Positions 1-5,515 of a stretch of 10,332 nucleotides of DNA are shown here, one piece after another (position 1 is the first letter of the stretch; the number at the start of each line of letters is the position of its first letter). The stretch is from positions 1-10,332 of the forward strand of contig JAKBAQ010000087.1 in NCBI GenBank assembly GCA_021808985.1, written 5' to 3'. Under the pieces are notes generated by a model, which did not search any database, was not told the origin of the DNA, and saw nothing but the letters and a program-made list of their open reading frames with translations. Both the position numbers and the translations under genes were made by a program. This stretch comes from Pseudomonadota bacterium. GTDB taxonomy: Bacteria; Pseudomonadota; Alphaproteobacteria; Acetobacterales; Acetobacteraceae.

Positions 1-321
1 ATCATTTCCTGCCCCTCCTGCGCGCGCCAGGGCTTTAACGTCATCAAGACGGTTGAGACGCTGGAAGAGCGTCTCGCCCATATCAAGACGCCGATCACGC
101 TCTCGATCATCGGTTGCGTGGTGAACGGCCCGGGCGAGGCGCTGATGACCGACCTTGGCCTGACCGGCGGCGGCAATGGCCGGCACATGATCTACGCGGC
201 CGGCAAAACCGACCACACGATTGAGAGCGGCGACATGGTGAAGCATATCGTCGATCTGGTGGAGGCCAAGGCGGCGCAGGTGGAGGCTGAGCTGAAGGCC
301 GCCAAGCTCGCCGCGCAATAG
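1..321 (+). CDS. ispG: 4-hydroxy-3-methylbut-2-en-1-yl diphosphate synthase (IspG/GcpE), 3' part
   Basis: This is the C-terminal 106 residues of IspG, the [4Fe-4S] enzyme of the non-mevalonate (MEP) isoprenoid pathway that converts 2-C-methyl-D-erythritol 2,4-cyclodiphosphate to HMBPP in the cytosol. The reading frame is open from base 1, so the start lies outside the window. The cluster-binding pattern is visible: CPSC at window residues 4-7 and GCVVNGPGE at 38-46. The spacing of Cys4, Cys7, Cys39 and Glu46 matches E. coli Cys270, Cys273, Cys305 and Glu312, so the catalytic cluster ligands are intact. The tail ends in an Ala/Lys-rich helix. An intrinsic terminator follows the TAG stop, so ispG looks like the last gene of its transcript. 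Identification is secure. Confidence 0.97.
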   Translation: MISCPSCARQGFNVIKTVETLEERLAHIKTPITLSIIGCVVNGPGEALMTDLGLTGGGNGRHMIYAAGKTDHTIESGDMVKHIVDLVEAKAAQVEAELKAAKLAAQ

Positions 322-346
322 GCCGGGTTTTTCGTATTGTCTGGCA

Positions 347-379
347 CCGGAGCCCGAGGGTTCCGGCATTTTTATTTTT
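347..379 (+). terminator. Rho-independent terminator after ispG
   Basis: The arms CCGGAGCC (347-354) and GGTTCCGG (359-366) form an 8-bp stem with one G-T pair and a CGAG loop. A T-rich run at 369-379 (TTTTTATTTTT) follows. It lies 25 bases after the ispG stop and only about 20 bases before the hisS start, so it separates the two genes or attenuates read-through. Confidence 0.75.
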
Positions 380-399
380 CATAGGTTGGTTTGAAACTC

Positions 400-1623
400 A
401 TGGCCCCTCCCCTGCAACCCGTGCGCGGCACACGCGATCTCATAGGCGAGGACGCGGCCCGCCATGCGCATGTTGTTGAAACCGCCCGGCGGGTGACCGC
501 GCTTTACGGCTTTGGCGAGTGGCAGACGCCGATTTTCGAGGACACCAAGGTTTTCGCGCGCACGCTGGGTGAGACCTCGGATGTCGTGACCAAGGAGATG
601 TATACCTTTGAGGATCGCGGCGGGGATTTGGTGACGCTGCGCCCCGAGGGCACGGCTGGCGTGTGCCGCGCGCTGATTACCGCCGGGCTGACGCAGACGC
701 TGCCGCAAAAGGTTTTCTATGCCGGGCCGATGTTTCGCTACGAGCGCCCGCAGAAGGGGCGCTACCGGCAGTTTCACCAGATCGGCGTTGAGCTGCTGGG
801 CCCGGCCACACCGCTGGCGGATGCGGAAATCATCGCCGCGGGCTGGCAGATTTTGAATGAGCTGGGCATCGCGGCGAGCGTGGAGCTGCATATCAACACG
901 CTGGGGGATGCTGAATCGCGCAACAATTACCGTGCCGCGCTGGTTGCCTATTTTTCGGAACATGTTGGAAAACTCTCAGCCGACAGCCAGACCAGGCTGG
1001 AGAAGAACCCGCTGCGCATCCTGGATTCCAAGGATGAGGGCGACCAGAGGCTGGTGGCGGGGGCGCCGCTGATCCATGATCATCTCTCGCGCGAGGCGGC
1101 TGAATTCTACAGCGGGTTGAAGGCGGCGCTCACGCAGTTTGGCGTGCCGTTCACGGAAAATCCCCGCATCGTGCGCGGGCTGGATTATTATAATCACACC
1201 GCCTTTGAGTTCGTGACCACCGCGCTTGGCGCGCAGGGCACGGTTCTGGCCGGCGGGCGCTATGATGGTCTCGTCGAGCAGATGGGCGGGCCGAGCGTGC
1301 CGGGGGTTGGCTGGGCGGCGGGGATTGAGCGGCTGGCCATGCTCATCGCGGCGCCGGATATGCAGCACCGCCCGGCCGCGATCATCCCCATGGGTGATGA
1401 ATATACCGGCACGGCCTTGAATATTCTGAAATCGCTGCGCGATATCGGCATCGCCGCCGAGATTGGCTATGCGGGGAATGCGAAGAAGCGGCTGGAGCGC
1501 GCGAACAAGGCGGGGTCTAAATTCGCGGTTCTGGTGGGTGCGGATATCAAGCTGAAAAATCTCGCCGATGGCTCGCAGCGTGATGTGCTGTTCTCCGACC
1601 TGGCGGAATTGCTGCGGCCATGA
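400..1623 (+). CDS. hisS: Histidyl-tRNA synthetase
   Basis: This class II aminoacyl-tRNA synthetase charges tRNA-His with histidine in the cytosol. The protein has 407 residues from the ATG, close to the usual bacterial 400-430. The RGTRDL start region at 9-14 is typical. Motif 2 (FRYERPQKGRYRQFHQ, 112-127), the histidine-binding signature RGLDYYNHTAFE (259-270), AGGRYDG (284-290) and motif 3 (GVGWAAGIERL, 302-312) are all intact. The C-terminal 80 residues or so form the anticodon-binding domain. I chose ATG 400 because family members begin a few residues before the RGTRDL block. An in-frame TTG at 391, 5 bases after an AGG, is an alternative that adds MKL. The gene overlaps prfA by four bases (ATGA), implying translational coupling. 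No clear promoter lies between the ispG terminator and the start. Confidence 0.97.
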   Translation: MAPPLQPVRGTRDLIGEDAARHAHVVETARRVTALYGFGEWQTPIFEDTKVFARTLGETSDVVTKEMYTFEDRGGDLVTLRPEGTAGVCRALITAGLTQTLPQKVFYAGPMFRYERPQKGRYRQFHQIGVELLGPATPLADAEIIAAGWQILNELGIAASVELHINTLGDAESRNNYRAALVAYFSEHVGKLSADSQTRLEKNPLRILDSKDEGDQRLVAGAPLIHDHLSREAAEFYSGLKAALTQFGVPFTENPRIVRGLDYYNHTAFEFVTTALGAQGTVLAGGRYDGLVEQMGGPSVPGVGWAAGIERLAMLIAAPDMQHRPAAIIPMGDEYTGTALNILKSLRDIGIAAEIGYAGNAKKRLERANKAGSKFAVLVGADIKLKNLADGSQRDVLFSDLAELLRP

Positions 1624-2678
1624 GTTTTGATGACAAGCTGGAACGGATTCTCGCGCGCGCGGAGGAGCTGCGCTTCATGCTCTCGGGCTCGCTGGCGGGC
1701 GATGCATTCGTGAAGGCTTCCAAGGAACTCTCGGAGCTGACGCCGATCGAGGAGCGCATTGCCGAGCTGCGCGCGGCCGAGCACGCCCAGGCGGAGGCGC
1801 AGGGCATGCTGGCCGACCCGGAGATGAGGGAGCTGGCGGCGGCGGAGTTGGATGGGCTGAAACAGCAGATACCCGAGCTGGAAATGGCGCTGCGCAAGGC
1901 GCTGCTGCCCAAGGATGAAATGGACGAACGCTCGGCCATTTTGGAAATTCGCCCGGCGGCGGGCGGCGATGAGGCCGCCTTGTTCGCCGCTGAGCTTTTC
2001 CAGGCCTACCAGAAATATGCCGCGCTGCAGGGGTATCGGTTCGAGATCATGGAATATGGCGAGAGCGAGCTGGGCGGGCTGAAGGAGGGGATTGCCGAGA
2101 TTACCGGAAAATCAGTGTTCTCCAGGCTGAAGTTCGAATCCGGCGTGCACCGCGTGCAGCGCGTTCCCGCGACCGAGACGCAGGGGCGGATTCATACGTC
2201 GACCGTCACCGTCGCGGTGTTGCCGGAGGTTGAGGAAGTGGATGTGGCGGTTAACGAGAGTGACCTGCGCATCGATGTGTACCGCGCCTCGGGGGCTGGC
2301 GGCCAGCATGTGAACAAGACTGAATCGGCGGTGCGGATTACGCATATTCCCACGGGTATCGTGGTGGCGATGCAGGAGGAGCGCAGCCAGCACAAAAACC
2401 GGGCGAAGGCGATGAAGGTGCTGCGCGCGCGCATGTATGAGCAGCAGCGCTCATCGCTGCACGCCACCCGCGCGGCTGACCGCAAGTCGCAGGTGGGCAC
2501 GGGAGACCGCTCGGAGCGCATACGCACCTATAATTTTCCGCAGGGCCGCGTGACGGAGCATCGCATCAACCTCACCCTGCATAAGATCGACCGTGTCATG
2601 CAGGGGGAGATGGATGACATCATCGACGCGCTGATCGCCGAGGACCAGGCGGCGCGCCTTGCGGCCAGCAACGAGTGA
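1620..2678 (+). CDS. prfA: Peptide chain release factor 1
   Basis: RF1 recognises UAA and UAG stop codons in the ribosomal A site and triggers peptide release. The protein has 352 residues, slightly shorter than E. coli RF1 (360). The stop-codon discriminating tripeptide PAT is at 183-185 inside HRVQRVPATETQGRIHTS, which marks RF1 rather than RF2 (SPF). The catalytic GGQ is at 227-229 within ASGAGGQHVNKTESAVRI. The N-terminal helical domain occupies roughly residues 1-105. The start ATG overlaps the hisS stop, and the TGA stop overlaps the prmC GTG start. No strong independent ribosome binding site is visible, so translation probably depends on ribosomes finishing hisS. Gln229 is the expected methylation target of the next gene product. 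Confidence 0.98.
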   Translation: MSFDDKLERILARAEELRFMLSGSLAGDAFVKASKELSELTPIEERIAELRAAEHAQAEAQGMLADPEMRELAAAELDGLKQQIPELEMALRKALLPKDEMDERSAILEIRPAAGGDEAALFAAELFQAYQKYAALQGYRFEIMEYGESELGGLKEGIAEITGKSVFSRLKFESGVHRVQRVPATETQGRIHTSTVTVAVLPEVEEVDVAVNESDLRIDVYRASGAGGQHVNKTESAVRITHIPTGIVVAMQEERSQHKNRAKAMKVLRARMYEQQRSSLHATRAADRKSQVGTGDRSERIRTYNFPQGRVTEHRINLTLHKIDRVMQGEMDDIIDALIAEDQAARLAASNE

Positions 2679-3499
2679 CCGGCACGGCCGACGCGCTGGC
2701 CGCGATGACGGCGCGGCTGGCGGAGGCGGGCATAGAGGAGCCCCGGCGCGAGGCGCGGCTGATATTGGCGGCCTCTCAGGGCGTTGACGCCGCGGGGCTT
2801 TTGCTGCTGCGCGAGGTGGATGAGGCGCGCTATGCGCCGCTGGTGCGCCGGCGCGCCGCGCGCGAGCCGCTGGCCTATATTCTGGGCCGCAAGGAGTTCT
2901 GGGGGCTGGAGTTCAAGGTTTCCCCGGCCACGCTGATCCCACGGCCTGATACCGAGACGCTGGTGGAAGCGGTTGTGGCCCGCGGCGTTGCGCCGGCCCG
3001 GGTGCTGGACCTTGGCACCGGCACGGGCTGCCTGCTGCTGGCGGTGCTAAGCGAATTTCCCGCGGCGTTTGGGGTGGGCGTGGATATCTCCCCCGCCGCG
3101 GCCGCGCTGGCGGCGGGCAACGCCAAGGCCCTGGGGCTGGCGGGACGGGCGGCGTTTTGTGTCAGCGACTGGGATGCCGCGCTGAGCGGCGGGTTTGATC
3201 TGGTTTTGAGCAATCCCCCTTATATTCCCGGCGCGGATATTCCGGGGCTGATGCCCGAGGTCGCCAGATTTGAGCCGGCCAGCGCGCTGGATGGCGGCGC
3301 GGACGGGCTTGATGCCTATCGCGCGATTATAGCCGCCCTGCCCCGCCTGCTGGCGGCGGGCGGCGCGGCGGTGCTGGAGCTGGGCGTGGGAGAAGCGCCG
3401 CCAGTGAGCGCGCTGGCCGAACAGGCCGGATTTGGCGTGGCGACTCGCGCGGATCTCGGCGGGGTGCCCCGCGCTATTATTTTGACACGGCAGAAATAA
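2675..3499 (+). CDS. prmC: Release factor glutamine N5-methyltransferase
   Basis: PrmC (HemK) transfers a methyl group from S-adenosylmethionine to the glutamine of the GGQ motif in release factors, which raises their catalytic rate. The protein has 274 residues, the normal length. Visible features are an N-terminal helical substrate-binding domain (about 1-80), the IPRPDTE motif (88-94), the SAM-binding loop DLGTGTGC (112-119) and the catalytic NPPY at 180-183 (SNPPYIP). The start is GTG, overlapping the prfA TGA (GTGA), so the enzyme is translationally coupled to its own substrate gene. The last codons are AT-richer than the rest and contain a TTGACA hexamer (3482-3487) that may belong to the next gene's promoter. 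Confidence 0.96.
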   Translation: MTGTADALAAMTARLAEAGIEEPRREARLILAASQGVDAAGLLLLREVDEARYAPLVRRRAAREPLAYILGRKEFWGLEFKVSPATLIPRPDTETLVEAVVARGVAPARVLDLGTGTGCLLLAVLSEFPAAFGVGVDISPAAAALAAGNAKALGLAGRAAFCVSDWDAALSGGFDLVLSNPPYIPGADIPGLMPEVARFEPASALDGGADGLDAYRAIIAALPRLLAAGGAAVLELGVGEAPPVSALAEQAGFGVATRADLGGVPRAIILTRQK

Positions 3500-3513
3500 A
3501 CATTTGGCATAAT
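3482..3513 (+). promoter_or_regulatory. Candidate promoter for the DUF4167 gene
   Basis: An extended -10-like element, TGG-CATAAT (3505-3513), lies just after the prmC stop. A perfect TTGACA (3482-3487) lies upstream, but the spacer is 20 bases, longer than the preferred 17. If used, transcription would start near 3520 and give a leader of about 128 bases. The sequence match is good; use is inferred. Confidence 0.4.
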
Positions 3514-3532
3514 GCGCGGATAAGGCTAAGCA

Positions 3533-3611
3533 CGGGGCGCGCGGGCTGATTGGCCTCGAGTCTCGGTGATTTACGAGGCCGCTTTGGGTTTGGTGGTGCT
3601 AACACGCCCCG
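3533..3611 (+). promoter_or_regulatory. Nested inverted repeats in the DUF4167 leader
   Basis: Two perfect 7-bp stems are nested. The outer one is CGGGGCG (3533-3539) with CGCCCCG (3605-3611). The inner one is GGCCTCG (3552-3558) with CGAGGCC (3574-3580). No T-run follows the inner stem, so it is not a standard terminator. It may be a structured 5' untranslated region or chance pairing in GC-rich DNA. I do not recognise a known riboswitch. Confidence 0.3.
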
Positions 3612-3647
3612 CCGCGCAAGCAATCTTACGAGGATAGACGAGAGCAT

Positions 3648-4589
3648 ATGAATATGAAGCGCATGCGTGGCCGCAACCATCGCCCTAATTCCGGCGGCGG
3701 CGGCGGTGGTGGCGGCGGGTTCCGCAACCAGCAAAATGGCATTCCGCTGAACCGCAACCATGTATTTGACAGCTCAGGCCCGGAAATGCGGGTGCGGGGC
3801 ACGGCGCAGCAGCTTTTCGAGAAGTACCAGCAGATGGCGCGCGACGCCTCCAGCAACGGAGACCGAGTGCTGGGCGAAGCCTATTACCAGCATGCCGAGC
3901 ATTATTTCCGGATTATCAGCGCCATAAACCAGGCGCAGGGCATACCCAACGCGCAGCCCAACCAGGGCCAGGGCGGGCAGCAATCCATGCAGGGCCAGGA
4001 GCGCGGCAACTACCAGCCGCAGCAGGGTGGCCAGGGCGACTATCAGCGCCGCGAACCAGCCGATGGCGAGCAGCCGGCGGAGGCGCGCCAGGAGGGCCGC
4101 CAGCAGGAAAACCGCCCGCAGGAGCAGCGCCAGCAGGAGCACCGCCGGTTTGACCAGCGCCCCTACGAGCCCCGGCAGAAGCCGGAGTTTCAGCGCCAGG
4201 ACCGGCATGAACGCCAGGACCGGCATGAGCGCCAGGAACGCCAGCCCCGCCCGGAACCGGCAATGGATATGCGCATCGATATCAGCTCCGCCCTGGAGGC
4301 CGAACTGGCCGCCGCCGTGGGCGAGCCCGCCGGTATCGCGGAGCAGCCGGTGATTGTGGCGGCCCCGGTGGTGCAAGCCCCGGAGCCCAAGCCGATCCCC
4401 ATCATCGCCAAGGCGCCGCCGCCCGCCGCGCCGCCCGCCGCGCCGCGTGTGGCGGCAGCACCGCCGCCGCCGGCTGCTGAGGCGCCGCAACTGGAGTTGA
4501 CCCCGGTGCCGGTGGAGGCGCCGCGCGCGCCCCGCCCGCGCGGCCGGCCAAGGCTGGCCAAGACCGCCACGGCAAAAGCCAAGGAATAG
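3648..4589 (+). CDS. DUF4167 domain protein, disordered and Gln/Arg-rich
   Basis: The function is unknown. The N-terminus (MKRMRGRN) and the block at about 36-95, with RVRGTAQQLFEKYQQMARDA and GDRVLGEAYYQHAEHYFRII, match the DUF4167 family, which I know from Alphaproteobacteria. A run of nine glycines (16-24) separates the basic N-terminus from this helical block. Residues 96-205 are rich in Gln, Arg, Glu and Gly, with an RQDRHE tandem repeat at 183-194. Residues 206-240 are acidic to hydrophobic, 240-290 are Pro/Ala-rich, and the tail carries PRGRPR (297-302), which resembles an AT-hook core. No signal peptide or membrane segment is visible, so it is probably cytosolic. The basic, low-complexity composition and the place beside prfA-prmC suggest nucleic-acid binding (inference). 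ATG 3648 and ATG 3654 are both possible starts: GAGGA (3630-3634) is 13 bases before the first, and GAGAG (3640-3644) is 9 bases before the second. Confidence 0.9.
   Translation: MNMKRMRGRNHRPNSGGGGGGGGGFRNQQNGIPLNRNHVFDSSGPEMRVRGTAQQLFEKYQQMARDASSNGDRVLGEAYYQHAEHYFRIISAINQAQGIPNAQPNQGQGGQQSMQGQERGNYQPQQGGQGDYQRREPADGEQPAEARQEGRQQENRPQEQRQQEHRRFDQRPYEPRQKPEFQRQDRHERQDRHERQERQPRPEPAMDMRIDISSALEAELAAAVGEPAGIAEQPVIVAAPVVQAPEPKPIPIIAKAPPPAAPPAAPRVAAAPPPPAAEAPQLELTPVPVEAPRAPRPRGRPRLAKTATAKAKE
4194..4238 (+). repeat. 18-base tandem repeat inside the DUF4167 gene
   Basis: The unit CGCCAGGACCGGCATGAA occurs at 4194-4211 and again at 4212-4229 with one base changed (final A to G, silent). A half unit follows at 4230-4238. 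It encodes RQDRHE-RQDRHE-RQE. Near identity at the DNA level points to recent duplication by slippage. Confidence 0.85.
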
Positions 4590-4595
4590 TTGAAG

Positions 4596-4630
4596 CCGCC
4601 CCTTTTTACGGAAAAGGGGCGGTTTTTTTT
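4596..4630 (+). terminator. Rho-independent terminator of the DUF4167 gene
   Basis: An 11-bp perfect stem, CCGCCCCTTTT (4596-4606) with AAAAGGGGCGG (4612-4622), has a TACGG loop and is followed by eight T (4623-4630). It begins six bases after the stop codon. This is a strong canonical terminator. Confidence 0.92.
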
Positions 4631-4659
4631 GGGGTGCTTTTTATAAAAAGCACCCCAAA
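4628..4659. repeat. Perfect 32-base palindrome between converging genes
   Basis: The sequence from TTTGGGGTGC (4628-4637) to GCACCCCAAA (4650-4659) is its own reverse complement, centred on TTTTTATAAAAA. The left end overlaps the T-run of the preceding terminator. It lacks a following T-run on either strand, apart from TTTTT at 4671-4675 on +. It may be a back-up hairpin, or a protein-binding or cruciform site. Confidence 0.6.
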
Positions 4660-4724
4660 CCCCGCAAAAATTTTTAATAATATCAGTGTGTTGGTTTTTT
4701 GGGTTGGGCAGGTGGCCCGCCAAC

Positions 4725-4753
4725 AAAAACGGCACCCGAAGGTGCCGTTTTTT
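4725..4753. terminator. Bidirectional terminator serving rpsD
   Basis: The stem CGGCACC (4730-4736) / GGTGCCG (4741-4747) closes a CGAA loop, which reads TTCG on the - strand. It is flanked by five A (4725-4729) and six T (4748-4753), so it can stop transcription from either side. On the - strand it lies 20 bases after the rpsD stop. Confidence 0.9.
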
Positions 4754-4773
4754 CGTGAAATTGCGCGGTGGGA

Positions 4774-5388
4774 TCAGCGCGAGTAGAATTCCACCACCAG
4801 GTTCGGGTCCATCTGCACGGGGAAGGGCACATCGGCCAGCTTCGGGGCGCGCAGGAAGCGGCCCTTCATGGCGCGGTGGTCAACTTCCATATACTCGGGC
4901 ACGTCGCGCTCGGCGGACTGCGCGGCGTCAAGCACAACGGCGAGCTGCTTGGATTTCTCGCGCACCTCGATCACGTCATTATCCTTGACCATGTAGGACG
5001 GGATGTTCACCTTCTGGCCGTTGACGGTCACGTGGCCGTGGCTGACGAACTGGCGCGCGGCGAACGGGGTGACGGCGAATTTCAGGCGGTAGATCACCGC
5101 GTCGAGGCGGCGCTCCAGGATCTCGATGAGGTTCTCGGACGTGTCGCCCTTACGGCGCACGGCTTCCTCATAATATTTGTAGAAGGATTTTTCGGAGATA
5201 TTGCCGTAATAGCCCTTCAGCTTCTGCTTCGCCATGAGCTGCACGCCGTAATCCGACGGCTTCTTGCGGCGCTGGCCATGCTGGCCGGGGCCGTACTCAC
5301 GCTTGTTGACCGGCGACTTGCTCCGGCCCCACAGGTTAACGCCCAGGCGGCGGTTGATCTTATACTTACTCTCAGTGCGCTTGGTCAC
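4774..5388 (-). CDS. rpsD: 30S ribosomal protein S4
   Basis: S4 (uS4) is a primary 16S rRNA-binding protein that starts assembly of the 30S body. The protein has 204 residues, about the alphaproteobacterial norm. The N-terminal half (TESKYKINRRLGVNLWG, 5-21; KREYGPGQHGQRRKKPSDYG, 29-48) and the S4 RNA-binding domain (about 93-145, RRLDAVIYRLKFAVTPFAAR onward) are both complete, and the C-terminal EFYSR is standard. There is no cysteine, so this is the zinc-free type. I chose the GTG at 5388 because MTKR begins there and AAAGGT lies 8 bases upstream. The open frame runs further 5' but that part does not resemble S4. The gene stands alone, not in an alpha operon with rpsM, rpsK and rpoA. I could not find a convincing promoter in the 127 bases upstream. 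Confidence 0.98.
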   Translation of the reverse strand: MTKRTESKYKINRRLGVNLWGRSKSPVNKREYGPGQHGQRRKKPSDYGVQLMAKQKLKGYYGNISEKSFYKYYEEAVRRKGDTSENLIEILERRLDAVIYRLKFAVTPFAARQFVSHGHVTVNGQKVNIPSYMVKDNDVIEVREKSKQLAVVLDAAQSAERDVPEYMEVDHRAMKGRFLRAPKLADVPFPVQMDPNLVVEFYSR

Positions 5389-5395
5389 GGCGCTT

Positions 5396-5404
5396 ACCTT
5401 TCTT
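5396..5404 (-). promoter_or_regulatory. Shine-Dalgarno site fixing the rpsD GTG start
   Basis: On the - strand AAGAAAGGT lies 8 bases before the GTG at 5388. It supports that codon over any in-frame codon further upstream. Confidence 0.7.
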
Positions 5405-5456
5405 GTTAAAATTCCGCCAGTAGTCTCGCTTCGGCACCCGCCAGGCGGCAAATGCA

Positions 5457-5487
5457 GAAAAGAGCGGGCGCAGGCGACCACCGCCTG
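5457..5487 (-). terminator. Possible terminator after the Hint-domain gene
   Basis: On the - strand CAGGCG and CGCCTG (5482-5487 and 5471-5476) form a 6-bp stem with a GTGGT loop. Flanking GCGG and CCGC can extend it imperfectly, and TCTTTTC (5457-5463) follows. The stem is short and the T-run weak, so the call is tentative. Without it, rpsD could be partly read from the upstream gene. Confidence 0.3.
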
Positions 5488-5515
5488 TCCGCGTTCCCGG
5501 CAACGAGGCTGCCTC

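Noticed and set aside
379..963. 194-codon - strand frame opposite hisS
   Set aside because: It is a shadow of hisS, and its product has no family resemblance.
3774..4490. 238-codon - strand frame over the DUF4167 gene, Leu/Arg-rich and membrane-like
   Set aside because: Its hydrophobic look comes from complementing Gln/Glu/Gly codons. The + strand frame carries the DUF4167 block, the start region and the terminator.
4768..5409. 213-codon + strand frame over rpsD
   Set aside because: It lies opposite the clearly identified S4 gene, and its product resembles no family I know.
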